A stretch of DNA of 64,000 nucleotides from Symsagittifera roscoffensis (GCF_963678635.1 NC_087066.1:23467996-23531995), one strand, 5' to 3'. Shown: positions 11,784-23,020, counted from the first letter of the stretch. The notes: generated by a model not told the origin, from the sequence alone. Numbers and translations are program-made.

Positions 11784-12265
11784 ATGTTGAACATAGATGG
11801 AATTAACATCTACACAAAGACTATGATAACATGCGACGAAGATATAGCCGGTCAGATCTATGTTGTTCGAGAAGAACTCAAAGTGAGATCGATTGGGCAC
11901 TCCGCCATGCTGGAAGAAGATGCTTCTGGGACGGAAGCAAACGTATCTGCACATGTACTGGACTTAAGCGCGAAGAAGACCCAACTGCCAGGACTGTTGG
12001 ACACAGGGCCGTCTTGAGTGTAGTACCAATTGAAACATGGAGAAAGATGGCATTTGACGAAGATGACTTGATAGATTCCAGAATACGGCTGTCAGCAGCA
12101 AACAAGGGGGCGCTGCGGGTTCTAGGTCGAACATCTATAATAGCCCTAAATCTGGGGGAGCGCAATTTGTGGATGAACTTCCGGGTGGTGTAGAATCTAG
12201 ATGAGTCTGGCAAATTCATTTTAGGCAGAGATTTCTTCAGGAATTTCGATGTAACAATTGATCTT
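11784..12265 (+). pseudogene. Retropepsin-like aspartic protease, frameshifted
   Basis: The frame 11,784-12,017 ends with LLDTG, the active-site triad (Asp codon at 12,000-12,002). Immediately afterwards the homologous reading moves to the 11,831-12,193 frame (VVPIETW and onward). A flap-to-C-terminal portion follows, with FILGRDFF near 12,216-12,240, the hydrophobic-hydrophobic-Gly signature of retropepsins. Retropepsins work as homodimers to mature Gag-Pol. The frameshift at the active site and a stop near 12,191 preclude function. Its order between the knuckle and RT is canonical for Ty3/Gypsy. Confidence 0.8.
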
Positions 12266-12274
12266 TACAATGCG

Positions 12275-12847
12275 ATGTTCAGGATTCGAAACCCGGAAAG
12301 GAAGTACGTAATTAAACCGGTAAATTTGATAATGGCGAATGAAAATAAGGTATCAGTGTTCTTGATTAGAAGGTTAAGGTTGAAAGCGAACGAGGCTGCA
12401 ATAGTTAGTTTGAGGATGAAGAAATACAATGAACTAAGAGACAGTAAACAAGTTTGTATAGTATCGAATCCAAATAATCAAAGTGCTGCTATTTTAGGAA
12501 GATCCTTCTCGATAACCAAGAGTGGCCTTGGCGTCAGTGTCTTGTTGACTACTCTTGATATACCAATCATAATCCAGAGGGGGAGGAAACTGGGATACGC
12601 ACTGCCTGTGAAAACTAGATATGAAATGATTGAAAACATGCAAGAAAATGAAATTCTTGATTGCTCGAATCATAGGGACAAGATTTGTAACTTGAGAAGA
12701 TTGAAGAAATTAAAAAATTCATCAAGTCTTGTGAAGTCGCTTGAGTCAGAGACGAACAATGGACTTTCGAGCTGTTCGAAGTTTCCAGAAAGTCCCACAC
12801 CAGGGGAGTTGGAAATGGATAAATCGGTATTACCAGAAATTGAATAG
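12275..12847 (+). pseudogene. Protease-RT linker of the large Gypsy-type pol
   Basis: This is an open 190-codon segment joined in sense to the end of the protease (MFRIRNPERKYV follows the strand after FILGRDFF). It contains a region resembling the conserved domain between protease and RT in many Ty3/Gypsy Pol proteins (QSAAILGRSFSITKSGL, RGRKLGYALP), then a Ser-rich linker ending in DKSVLPEIE before a TAG at 12,847. The real frame continues beyond the stop as the approach to RT (EAIKDVLDRNQDVFPRHKADIG). There is no catalytic motif. Confidence 0.65.
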
Positions 12848-14162
12848 TTAAAGGGAAAGGTAATAGACGAACAGCTCGAAGCCATCAAGGATGTGCTAGA
12901 TAGAAACCAAGACGTTTTTCCGAGACATAAGGCAGATATCGGCTGCTGTAATTTCGTTTAACACGAAATAGAGCCAGAGGAGTAGTCGGTGGTACCGCAC
13001 AGGGAGGGGGCGAAGCGCATGGCCCCAAACAAATCTGATGCATGCAGAAAAGAGACAGAGACCCTAGTAGAGCATGGTATGTTAGAACCATCCAAATCAC
13101 CGTGGGCGTGTTGAGTAGTGATGGCTAGAAAGAAAGTAACAAACTTAGGTTTTGTTGTGACTTTCGTTATCTGAACTCCGTCAGGGTGAAGGATGCCTTT
13201 CCCATACCTAGGATAGATGGGAGTCTTTCAAAATTAGTAGATGCAAATTTTTTACAACTCTTGATCTAGAGTCATATTTTTGGCAGATACCACTAAGGAA
13301 ACAAGACAGGGACAAAACGGGATTTGCTTGCGAGCAAGGGTTGTTTCAATGGAAAAAGATGCCTTTTGGCCTTTGCATTGCGACAGCCACGTTCCAGCGG
13401 CTAATGGCACAAGCACTGAAAAGCGTGACGAAAAAATATGGCAATTTGGTAATGTGTTACGTAGATGACGTGGTGATTGCAACACCAACCCTGGAGGAAC
13501 ACATCGAACGACTAGATGAGGTGTTCGCATGCATGAAAAGGGCGTGATTGAAATGCAAGCCGTCGAAGTGCGAGATTCTTAAGGACTCGATAAATTACCA
13601 GGGGAGGATCGTGGATAAACATGGCATCAGACCAGACCCAGACGTGGTAGAAGCATTAGTGACTTGGAAAACGCCAAAAACAGAGCACCAGTTGATAAGC
13701 TTTTTGGGTTTTGCGAATTACTACAGAAAGCTCATCAAGGGCTATGTGGAAAAATTATATCCAATGCAACAACTCATGAGGCACAAGGGCAAGAAGTTCA
13801 CGTGGAATTACGCGGCAAAGGAGTCATTTCAAAGAATAAAGAAAGAGCTGTGTGAAGCACCTGTACTAGGCATGCCAACAGAGAAAGAAATGTACGTACT
13901 GGACACGGATGCATCGGTGGTAGCGATCTCGGGCATACTCCATCAAGAACAGGACTGGAACGGGAGAACAGTCTTTAGACCAATAATCTACGGGAGTAAA
14001 GTCTTGAGCGACACGGAGATGAAGTACGGGGCACCCAAAGCGGAAATGTTTGCGGTTGTCACATTTGTGGAGAAATCCAGGACATATCTGGGTAGCGAAC
14101 CCTTAAAGCTACGGGTCGACAACAGGGCACTCAGTTGGTTGAAAACGTATTCAATGACGTGA
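12848..14162 (+). pseudogene. Reverse transcriptase and RNase H of the large Gypsy-type element
   Basis: RT motifs appear in order: EPSKSPWAC near 13,090, CCDFRYLNSV near 13,153-13,182, FPIPRIDGSLSKL near 13,199-13,237, a broken TTLDL/WQIP stretch near 13,255-13,290, FQWKKMPFGLC at 13,346-13,378 and the catalytic YVDD at about 13,458-13,470. The thumb follows (KCEILKDSINYQGR, ISFLGFANYYRKL). RNase H begins near 13,895 with LDTDASVVAISGILHQ and continues through KAEMFAVVTF and LRVDNRALSWLKTY. Stops at about 12,959, 12,985, 13,112, 13,171 and 13,545 and some frameshifts break it. The order PR-RT-RH-IN is typical of Ty3/Gypsy. The reading frame ends at a TGA at 14,160, at the edge of a rearrangement. 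Confidence 0.9.
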
Positions 14163-15875
14163 ATGGAGGGGAGGAGCTGGAGATGATAGCAGTGTCAAGG
14201 AAAACATTTAGGGAACTATGATGCAATTCAAACATGAGGACGAACCTGGAGAGCCCAGAAGAACGACAAAATGACGAGTAATCTCTCAAAAGGGTTACGG
14301 ACGGGAGAGAAGGAGAAGGGAGAACTGGAAGAGGATAGCTAAAATATCTTGAACCAGTTCCACAAAGAAAGGAGGGACTTACTCTACCACACAGCTGATG
14401 GCGTGGTAGCCTGTAGGAGAAAGGACGAAGAGAAGATACTACACAAGCATAACCTCGCCATACAACCACAGCTTTATCAAACGGAAGTGTCGTTCAGATC
14501 GCACGTTCAGATCGGATATCACGGGATAGATAAGGTGCAACAAAGAATACAACACAGGTTTGACTGGCCAGGGTTGAGGAAGGCTTGTGAAAGATGGGTG
14601 AACGCATCTCGGTCGTGTTTGCAGGTGAAAGTTCCCAGGAAAATGAAATTCCCTCTCAAATCTGTCGAAAGCTCGGAATTTAACGAGACTGTGCAGATAG
14701 ACCATCAGAAGATCTGCATGAGTGACTCGGGGTATAACCAGATACTGGTAATTATTGATCATTTTACGAAGCTGGCAGAATCGGTACCATGTCAGATAGT
14801 CTCGGCGGAAGAAATTTGTGACCACTTGATAACGAACTGGATATCACAGTATGGTTGTCCGATGACCTTCCAATCGGATAATGGGAAAGCCTTAGTGGAG
14901 GACCTGATAAAAAAACTCATGACAAGATCCCACTTTGCACAGGCACATTCGACGAACTACCATCCACAAACGAATGTACTAGTGGAAAGGCAGAACGGAA
15001 CGCTAGTGAATATGCTCAGAGTTTATTGCTCGATGTATATGACAGACTGGGACAAATATCTGCCAAGTCGCAGGGGCGTATAATGGCACGCAACATTCAA
15101 CAATGGGGATTCATCCCTTTATGATGTTAACAGGCAGGGAGAGAGCGATGCCCCTGGCTTTCTTCTATACGGAATATGAAGGACAAAAGACAACGCCTCA
15201 GGTATATGTGAAGATAGCAGTCAGAAGTCAACAGGAGTTGAACAAGCTGTAAAGAAGGAATACAGCACGAGCAAAGAGCAGACAGCGGAGGAAGTATGAT
15301 GAAAAAAACTTCAGGCGAAATTAAATGCCTTGTGACAATATGTCTGGGTGTTCCAAAGTGTCATACCACCAAAAGGGACAAAAAAGCTACTAAAAAAAAG
15401 GAGAGGGTCGTTCATGATAACGAAAGTGCCCCACCAGGGTTGATTCTATCGCTTGGGCAAGGGCGCGCGGCGCACTACAAAAATCTGAAACCTCACGTCC
15501 CATCACTGGAACACTGGTGCGTACCACAGAACACAACAAGGACTCGAGTATCTACTGGTTGAGCCAGAATGCGAGGTTAATGAGGAAAGCACCAGGGAAA
15601 GAATGATGGCAACGAGAACATGAGTATGGATGACAACGAAAATATAGAAGCAGGCTCGGACGGAGGATCTTTCGCAGGAGAGGATTGGAATGATCCAGAG
15701 CAAGATGAGGTGCCGAAGTGGACAGAACCAGATGTGCCCATGACGACGAAAACGAGAAAAGGCGGGCGCAAGAGGACAGGCATGAGGTACTGCCGGTATG
15801 GCGACGACTTCTTGATCGACAAGATACGGCCTGAAGAGCTAGGTGAGGAGTTGGTGAACGTGGACGAGCTACCCA
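14155..15875 (+). pseudogene. Integrase, copy 1, with C-terminal tail
   Basis: The main open frame is 14,349-15,083. An HHCC-like N-terminal module (GYHGIDKVQQRIQHRFDWPG; the first Cys of the usual Cys pair is Ser) is followed by the DDE core: Asp in QIDHQKIC, Asp in FQSDNGKAL and Glu in VLVERQNGTL. Integrases insert the cDNA copy into chromosomes. The frame ends at a TAA (15,081-15,083) after YLPSRRGV, where related sequence would continue. A GPY/F-like remnant (near 15,395-15,420) and an acidic tail (15,620-15,870, DDNENIEAGSD onward) follow. This copy lacks about 145 bp present in copy 2 (near 16,560-16,710) and abuts RNase H without the spacer now found at 15,876-16,462. Confidence 0.85.
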
Positions 15876-16462
15876 CTGAGCATCAAGGAAAAGCGATTCT
15901 CAAAAGAAATTCAGGGATGCCGATGGAAATAATGCTCAAGTCAAAGATAGTAAGGGAAACGTTGAAGGCAAAAAGCCTTGACCTCGACAAAGGGGAAACA
16001 GGAAACGTGACGGTAGGAGAGAATTTAAGGGGTCTGCTAGAGAAACTAGCTGACGACAAATCCGTAGTCTCAAAAAGTGACAAGGACGGACTGAAAGTCA
16101 CCATATTGAAGAAAGGGGAAGTAACACATGGTGAGACCTCGATGAAAACCAGGGAACCAGAGAACAAGGAAGTGGTGCGATCAGTACTTGAGAGAATCAC
16201 GGAAGACATACTCAGGCGAACAACGTTTAAGGAGAAAGTTGAACATCTCGGAATAGATCAAGAGCCCGGGGAGAGGCCAACACCAGAGAGGGATGCTGAA
16301 GAGGAAAATTTGTCCGGGAGAAAAAAGAATGGGACGAAGGTTCATAGAAGAGTGATGATGAGCAAGATAGTCTCGGCATGATACTAGCTGAAGAAAAAAA
16401 TAGGTATTACGACAGGGAATTGCAAACTGATTCTTCGTCAGGGACATACATCCTGATGTATC
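15876..16462 (+). pseudogene. Displaced RNase H-integrase spacer segment
   Basis: This segment is open to 16,381 in the frame begun at 15,620 and is rich in Lys, Glu and Asp (GKAILKRNSGMP, EIMLKSKIVRETLKAKS, RSVLERITEDILRRTTFKEK). It has no homologue after integrase copy 2. Its present position, directly before the second integrase, suggests it is the spacer that normally separates RNase H from integrase, and that copy 1 was inserted or duplicated upstream of it. No domain is recognised. Confidence 0.5.
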
Positions 16463-17790
16463 ATGACGTGAATGGAGGGGAGGAGCTGGAGATGATAGCA
16501 GTGTGAAGGAAACGTTTTAGGGAACTATGATGCAATTCAAACATGAGGACGAATCTGGAACTGGAGCGCGACAGCGAGGTCTTGAGAAGGATAGTGTGCT
16601 CTAAGCTAAAGGACGACATCCACAACCCAGGGGAACTGAATGGACAAATGATGTCACTGAAGGAGCTTGTCAAAGCGAGTTACCGGCTCTCGGAACTGAT
16701 ACGAGCCCAGAAGAACGACAAAATGATGAGTAATCTCTCAAAATGGTTACGGACGGGAGAGAAAGATAAGGGAGAACTGGAAGAGGATAGCTACAATATC
16801 TTGAACCAGTTCCACAAAGAAAGGAGGGACTTACTCTACCACACAGCTGATGGCGTGGTAGCCTGTAAGAGAAAGGACGAAGAGAAGATACTACACAAGC
16901 ATAACCTCGCCATAGTACCGCAGCTTTATCAAACGGAAGTGTCGTTCAGATTGCACGACCAGATCGGATATCACGGGATAGATAAGGTGCAACAAAAAAT
17001 ACAACACAAGTTTGACTGGCCAGGGTTGAGGAAGGCTTGTGAAAGATGGGTGAACGCATCTCGGTCGTGTTTGCAGGTGAAAGTTCCCAGGAAAATGAAA
17101 TTCCCTCTCAAATCTGTCGAAAGCTCGGAATTTAACGAGACTGTGCAGATAGATCATCAGAAGATCTGCATGAGTGACTCGGGGTATAACCAGATACTGG
17201 TAATTATTGATCATTTCACGAAGCTGGCAGAATCGGAACCATGTCAGACAGTCTCGGCGGAAGAAACTTGTGACCACATGATAACGAACTGGATATCACA
17301 GTATGGTTGTCCGATGACCTTCCAATCGGATAATGGGAAAGCCTTAGTGGAGGACCTGATAAAAAAACTCATGAGAAGATCCCACTTTGCACAGGCACAT
17401 TCGACGAACTACCATCCACAAACGAATGTACTAGTGGAAAGGCAGAACGGAACGCTAGTGAATATGCTCAGAGTTTATTGCTCGATGTATATGACAGACT
17501 GGGACAAATATCTGCCAAGTCGCAGGGGCGTATAATGGCACGCAACATTCAACAATGGGGATTCATCCCTTTATGATGTTAACAGGCAGGGAGAGAGCGA
17601 TGCCCCTGGCTTTCTTCTATACGGAATATGAAGGACAAAAGACAACGCCTCAGGTATATGTTAAGAAAGCAGTCAGAAGTCAACAGGAGTTGAACAAGCT
17701 GTAAAGAAGGAATACAGCAAGAGCAAAGAGCAGACAGCGGAGGAAGTATAATGAAAAAAACTTCAGGCGAAATTAAATGCCTTGGGACAA
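16463..17790 (+). pseudogene. Integrase, copy 2 (longest open frame of the large element)
   Basis: A 330-codon open frame at 16,543-17,535 is nearly identical to copy 1 from 16,800 on. It has the zinc-binding-like module (GYHGIDKVQQKIQHKFDWPG) and the DDE residues (QIDHQKIC, FQSDNGKAL, VLVERQNGTL). It keeps an extra N-terminal stretch (LERDSEVLRRIVCSKLKDD, MMSLKELVKASYRLSELIR) that copy 1 has lost. It ends at the same TAA after SRRGV; sequence beyond (17,536-17,790) repeats 15,084-15,340 and still resembles the rest of an integrase core, so the stop is a disablement in both copies that predates the duplication. Confidence 0.85.
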
Positions 17791-18721
17791 TATGTCTGGG
17801 TGTTCCAAAGTGTCATACCTCCAAAAGGGACAAAAAAGCTACCTAAAAATTTGGAGAGGGTCGTTCATGATAACGAAAGCAGGGTTGATTCTATCGCTTG
17901 GGCAAGGGCGCGCGGCGCACTACAAAAATCTGAAACCTCACGTCCCATCACTGGAACACGGTGCGTACCACAGAACACAACAAGGACTCGAGTATCTACT
18001 GGTGAAGCCAGAATGCGAGATTAATGAGGAAAGCACCAGGGGAAGAATGATGGCAACGAGAACATGAGTATGGACGACAACGAAAATATAGAAGCAGACT
18101 CGGATGGAGGATCTTTCGCAGAAGAGGATTGGAATGATCCAGAGCAAGATGAGGTGCCGAAGTGGACAGAACCAGATGTGCCCATGAAAAGGCGGGCGCA
18201 AGAGGACAGGCATGAGGTACTGCCGGTATGGCGACGAGTTCTTGATCGACAAGATATGGCCTGAAGAGCTAGGTGAGGAGTTGGTGAACGTGAGCGAGCT
18301 GACAGCCGATGAGGAGTGGCAGATCATCGACGACAATGAGCACTCCTTGCAGGAGGATCACACCATTCCAGAGAAAGAAATGGACCTGGAACAGAGCGAA
18401 ATAGAAAGAAGGGAGAACACAAATCTGAGGATTTTGGAGTGGATACACAATCTGAAAGCTGACGAGAAGGAGGCGCAAAGTATCCAACAGGTCGACATGT
18501 CTGCAGCGAAGCATGTAAAGGTGGGGAACCGTTGTTTGGTTGGACGACGACTGACCGGCCACTGGATATACCACCTGATAACTTGAACCCAGCACCATCG
18601 ACGGTGACGTTGAAAAATGTTTTTGTCCGGGGAGTGGGAGTAGAACTTACCCACGCCAAAAAATTAATGATAAAGACGCTCAGGGAAGTGAGAGAGACAA
18701 AAAAAAATGGAATTAGATTAA
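17791..18721 (+). pseudogene. Integrase C-terminus and acidic tail of pol
   Basis: A GPY/F-like remnant is broken by indels. After it comes the acidic stretch DDNENIEADSD (18,064-18,264), then in another frame MRYCRYGDEFLIDK through QQVDMSAAKHVK (18,212-18,586), then TTDRPLDIPPDNLNPAPS to about 18,771 in a third frame. Up to about 18,300 it parallels 15,084-15,875; beyond that it is unique. The tail has no recognised domain. It leads without a clear gap into the macrodomain-like frame at 18,722, so the two may once have been one polyprotein. Confidence 0.5.
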
Positions 18722-19381
18722 GAAAAAGCCATTGGAAGAACTTTCAAGACCAAATTCGAGATAGCAAATGAGTATTCGGAAAACATCCTGATCACAGACA
18801 GCGACTTCATCTTGCCAGATAGGACCAGCGCGATTTGTATAACAGCGGACATGAGCTTCAATACTAGACTAGAAGCTCATTTCAAGAGAGAATACCAGAA
18901 TGTGGAGTTTCTGCTCAGACAGAGACCAGGATTGGGGAGAATGGCTGCAATTCCACCGTCAGTGTCTCAAGTTCCTGGCAAGTATCTGTGCTTTTTGGTG
19001 ACAACAACTAACAAGAGAAACGTGATAGATTCTCAGCATGTGATGTTGGCACTGACCGAATTGAGGGACTTCCTGGTCGAAAGAAGGATAGAAGAGGTTT
19101 CAATGCCGTTCTAGGATCCGAACAGGGGTAAATTGAGCCCCAGAGAATTATACGCCATCCTGCACGAGATAATGGTTAATATAAACAGAAATAATGGTTT
19201 ATATACACAAGAAGTACTACTTGCGCATCGCCTGAGCTTCGGGAGGACACGAGGGTCTCGAGTTAGGGATCACGAGGGTCTTGAGCTAGGTATAAAGGGG
19301 GCACGCGTCAGGAAAATAGGTTTTAGTATGATTGACATGACACTTATAGCAGAATTTTCAATTCAAACGTTATGGTGTTAA
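18722..19381 (+). pseudogene. Macrodomain-like ORF, copy 1
   Basis: The frame opens right after a TAA at 18,719-18,721 and runs to a TAG at 19,112-19,114, then stays open to 19,381. The predicted order is a strand (AICITADM), a helix (FNTRLEAHFKREY), NVEFLLRQRPGLGRMAAI, a strand (GKYLCFLVTTT), a helix (MLALTELRDFLVERRI), EEVSMPF, stop, then SPRELYAILHEIM. This order and the hydrophobic pattern match the macrodomain fold, closest in feel to the OARD1/TARG1 group of ADP-ribosyl hydrolases. The Gly-rich ligand loop expected after the first strand is replaced by SFNTR, and the stop falls at the second ligand loop, so activity is unlikely. A macrodomain behind a Gypsy-type pol is unexpected. Confidence 0.55.
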
Positions 19382-19744
19382 AACATAAGATAAATCTGCA
19401 TGTTTTTAATATCTAATTGAATCAATTCCTCTTGAAATTTTTAGGACAATGTCTTAAAGGTAGTAAGGGGGGAGGTTTAGGTTAGATACGAGCGAGAAAG
19501 ATCTTGGTCTAAAACTAAGTTTTGTTTTCAGATTGATTTGTGATCGGAATTGCACGAGTAACAAAAAAAAAACGTCAAGCAGTTTTTCACAATCGGTACT
19601 GAAGAAAGGTATCTCTTGAGTGTTAATCTGTGAAGAGTATTTCTTGAGTTTAACTACGTGAGGTTTTTCTTGAGTTTAACTAGGTGAGGTATTTCTTGAG
19701 ATCTCTTGAGAAAAGAAAATACAGTAATAGCAGATCGTTTCTGG
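19382..19744 (+). other. AT-rich spacer with a short internal repeat; no gene seen
   Basis: No open frame is supported. Around 19,633-19,700 a motif of about 30 bp (TTTCTTGAGTTTAACTA and neighbours) recurs in near-tandem, and TCTTGAG is scattered throughout. The same block is at 22,660-23,020 in the duplicated copy. It separates the macrodomain-like frame from the next coding-like block. Confidence 0.5.
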
Positions 19745-20140
19745 ACGTATGTGCCAGCGGCGTTCAGAGAAAGCACACTGGACGAGCTCTAAAAGCGCTT
19801 GAGGGACCTTGACTACACGTAAGTGGACGAGAGGCTCGCGATAATGCTTAATGCCATCCTGCAACTGGAGTCGCAAGGAGAATGCAGTGAATCAGCGACC
19901 GAAGCTGTGTTAATGGTGGGTTACACTTCGGATGGGATCTCGAATCAGGAGCAAACCAGATGGTTATCCTGGAATGTTGACGGAGGTGTGAGGAGTTTTG
20001 ACTTTGCGAGGAACCCCGGCTTGGGTAACACGACGGATTATGGCGCGGGAGAATTTCCCCTTCCTACCAGACCACCAGCAGGGGTAAGGACCCAATCTAA
20101 CAGCAAGCCATCATCGATGATACGGTTCCATCGGACGTAG
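19745..20140 (+). pseudogene. Unassigned ORF before the coiled-coil block
   Basis: The coding-like stretch starts near TYVPAAFRESTLDEL (19,742) and is interrupted by TAA at 19,788-19,790 and 19,817-19,819. It then reads to 20,140 through AIMLNAILQLESQG and LMVGYTSDGISNQEQ. I recognise no family. In the downstream duplicate this frame is fused in frame to the SGNH segment by the 1,002-bp deletion (23,099-23,518). Its position before a coiled coil resembles a gag N-terminus, but that is only positional. Confidence 0.4.
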
Positions 20141-20149
20141 GAGAGTATC

Positions 20150-20869
20150 CGGGTCTCGGCGACCTGAAAAGGGAACTGGAAAGGGACCGGAGGGAACGGG
20201 CCAAAGTCAACCTGGACAGGGACGCAGCGAATCTTGAGCGAGATCAGGCAAACCTCGAGCGGGACCAAGCGATTCTCGATCTGAGTTTAATGAGGGCTGA
20301 ATGGGATCATGCCCAGAAATTGCAAGAAAGTGCGGCGAATTGCGAGCAGATAAAATCAGAAATCGTGCAACTACAAAGGAGACCGCAAGAGTTCACAAAC
20401 AGCAAGGAGAGACAGGAGAAGAAGATGACTGAAACCAAGGTGACAAGATCGACACCAGAGTCGAGGACGGAAGTGGATGAAGCCCCCAGGTCGAGCGATT
20501 GCTTCAATCTGGACCGCGTGGCCCAGGAGCACATGAATGAAGGCCTGGAACATGGACACCACACGAACCCGTCCCTTCTATGAGAAATTTGGAGGCAGAT
20601 CGAATCACACTTTTAATTGACATTGCACTGCCAGGATTGACGACCAGTTCGACCAGTGGCAGTCAAACTGGAACGGGGACATCACGCCTCACGGAGTTGC
20701 AGGAGAGATTGCAGTCAAGAGCTCTCGAGATTTCAGCGCGTGAGCAACAGCCGGCCACCCGGAGGGAATATCCAGCGAGGAGTGTCATCACAGCAAATTA
20801 TAAGAAGAACACCGACGGCGCTTATCACAGACACAACCGAGAGGATTGGACGGCGGCGCATCGTGAGAG
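20150..20869 (+). pseudogene. Coiled-coil and low-complexity ORF
   Basis: A continuous frame from about 20,150 to 20,583 reads GDLKRELERDRRERAK, then NLERDQANLERDQAILDL with clear seven-residue periodicity, then HAQKLQESAANCEQIKSEI: a probable long coiled coil. A Ser/Thr/Arg-rich part follows at 20,580-20,945 in another frame (TSSTSGSQTGTGTSRLTELQ). This whole block is absent from the second copy of the duplication. The role is unknown; a multimerisation region is the likely reading. Confidence 0.5.
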
Positions 20870-21464
20870 AGGGATGTCTACCACGATGCAGCTTGGACTG
20901 AGTACTTCACGCAGCCTAGAAAACCGGAAGGTGCAGTCCACTTGATCATTGGGGGCAGTCTTGTCCGTGTCCTGACAAGAATCCAGACGCATTGGCAAGT
21001 GGGAATCTTCAGTTTCTCTGGTGAAGCAATGCCCCAGATGTTAGCGTCACTAGAGATGCTTGAGATGGGGAAAATGTACACGATCACCTTAAAGATGGGG
21101 ACCAACGATGTTTCCAGAGGTGAATCAAGGAAGATGATGAGGCTGCAGGACAAATTGAGCTGCATTCTTGAGGAACAGAGAATCTATCTGGACACAGCAA
21201 TACTCACCATTTGCACCATCCCCTACAAAATGATGTCCAACTAGAGCGCGAGGAACATGAATTAAGGAGTACGCCATATCATCGAAATCATTAGGCAAAT
21301 TCAACAGAGAAGTATACTGCCCGTGAGGTTGCTTGAAGTAGCATGAATGATGGAAGATTCCGGAAAATTCATCCTCGGACGGCATCCTCTTCGACAGGCC
21401 CAGGAGCACGGAGTGGCTGAACGGTGTCTTCCAGAAGCACATAAACGTTCTTGAGTCGGATCTG
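20870..21464 (+). pseudogene. SGNH (GDSL-type) hydrolase, copy 1, frameshifted
   Basis: Three SGNH blocks are visible in order. Block I is IIGGSLVRVL (about 20,943-20,970; the usual GDS is GGS, nucleophile Ser kept). Block III is GTNDVSRGESRK near 21,100 (the G-x-N-D signature). Block V is DGILFDRPRS (Asp codon 21,378-21,380), where the His of D-G-x-H is Leu. Between them the frame is open to TAG at 21,242-21,244, after which a frame change is needed to reach block V. SGNH enzymes are esterases or lipases using Ser, Gly, Asn and His. The lost His, stop and frameshift argue for inactivity. Similar esterase domains are known in ORF1 of some LINEs; one next to a Gypsy pol is less familiar. Confidence 0.7.
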
Positions 21465-22013
21465 GTGGAAACTCGTCAGTTCACATTTGGTCCACCACCG
21501 AGACCTTCCTTCTTCCGGCGGAGTCTTCTACGCCACGAGGCGGAGTCTTCTACGCCACCGAGCTCGTTAGTGTCATTGGTAGTGGTGGCTGACAACAAGA
21601 AGAAGGCAGAAGGTCCTGGAGAAGCGAGCAGAGCGCTGTACCTGGAGCGAGTGAACGATCTGGATCTCGAGGATCTGGCCTGTAGACAAGAGCTAGTGGA
21701 GCTCCTGGGACTCAAGAGTCTGTCACATGAGGGCTTGAGCAATCATTAAGGTGTGGAATGGCTGAAGGCACACGAGGCGCACTTTTCTCGAGCCAAGATA
21801 CTGGAGACTGCCGACTTGACGGGGATTCCCATAAAGTCTATAATGGGGCCAGTCAACTACAGGCCCCTCAAAGAACTGGGAAGCCCAGGCCTCATAGTAG
21901 AGACTCCGAAGCATCGGGCCAGCATAGCCAGGATCATAGTGGCGATTCTCGCGCAGCTGATGGCAGTGGAGAATCTTCTTGAGCCAAAAAGTATGGGATT
22001 CCTGCCTTACTGA
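21465..22013 (+). pseudogene. Unassigned ORF continuing the SGNH block V frame
   Basis: This is in the same frame as block V of the preceding hydrolase. It is open 21,465-21,749 (FTFGPPPRPSFFRRSLL, LEDLACRQELVELLGL), then after one TAA continues 21,753-22,013 (VEWLKAHEAHFSRAKILET, YRPLKELGSPGLIVE). Its low stop density over 180 codons suggests former coding. The Arg/Pro-rich start may be a linker. No family recognised. Confidence 0.45.
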
Positions 22014-22107
22014 CATTGCATATACGGGTCCGAAGCTGGCCAAAAACCCAAGGTATGGGAGATCCTATGGAACGTCGCAGCCGGCCAAGACGTTGGCAGT
22101 TTATCAT

Positions 22108-22658
22108 CGATTTGTATAACAGCGGACATGAGCTTCAATACTAGACTAGAAGCTCATTTCAAGAGAGAATACCAGAATGTGGAGTTTCTGCTCAGACAGA
22201 GACCAGGATTGGGGAGAATGGCTGCAATTCCACCGTCAGTGTCTCAAGTTCCTGGCAAGTATCTGTGCTTTTTGGTGACAACAACTAACAAGAGAAACGT
22301 GATAGATTCTCAGCATGTGATGTTGGCACTGACCGAATTGAGGGACTTCCTGGTCGAAAGAAGGATAGAAGAGGTTTCAATGCCGTTCTAGGATCCGAAC
22401 AGGGGTAAATTGAGCCCCAGAGAATTATACGCCATCCTGCACGAGATAATGGTTAATATAAACAGAAATAATGGTTTATATACACAAGAAGTACTACTTG
22501 CGCATCGCCTGAGCTTCGGGAGGACACGAGGGTCTCGAGTTAGGGATCACGAGGGTCTTGAGCTAGGTATAAAGGGGGCACGCGTCAGGAAAATAGGTTT
22601 TAGTATGATTGACATGACACTTATAGCAGAATTTTCAATTCAAACGTTATGGTGTTAA
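22108..22658 (+). pseudogene. Macrodomain-like ORF, copy 2
   Basis: Duplicate of 18,831-19,381, offset 3,277 bp, with identical open frames (22,128-22,391 and 22,410-22,658) and the same TAG between MPF and the SPRELYAILHEIM segment. The N-terminal part (18,722-18,830 in copy 1) was not duplicated, so the first strand is reached only through the junction sequence. Sharing the stop shows the break predates the duplication. Confidence 0.6.
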
Positions 22659-23020
22659 AACATAAGATAAATCTGCATGTTTTTAATATCTAATTGAATC
22701 AATTCCTCTTGAAATTTTTAGGACAATGTCTTAAAGGTAGTAAGGGGGGAGGTTTAGGTTAGATACGAGCGAGAAAGATCTTGGTCTAAAACTAAGTTTT
22801 GTTTTCAGATTGATTTGTGATCGGAATTGCACGAGTAACAAAAAAAAACGTCAAGCAGTTTTTCACAATCGGTACTGAAGAAAGATATCTCTTGAGTGTT
22901 AATCTGTGAAGAGTATTTCTTGAGTTTAACTACGTGAGGTTTTTCTTGAGTTTAACTAGGTGAGGTATTTCTTGAGATCTCTTGAGAAAAGAAAATACAG
23001 TAATAGCAGATCGTTTCTGG
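22659..23020 (+). other. Duplicate of the AT-rich spacer; no gene seen
   Basis: Corresponds to 19,382-19,744 with one fewer base in the poly-A run near 22,842 and one substitution near 22,885. Nothing further is seen. Confidence 0.5.

Noticed and set aside
20020-21021. An intron lost from the second copy (processed-copy origin)
   Set aside because: No alignment of the 1,002-bp gap gives GT-AG ends, and the segment contains coding-like coiled-coil and SGNH block I sequence.
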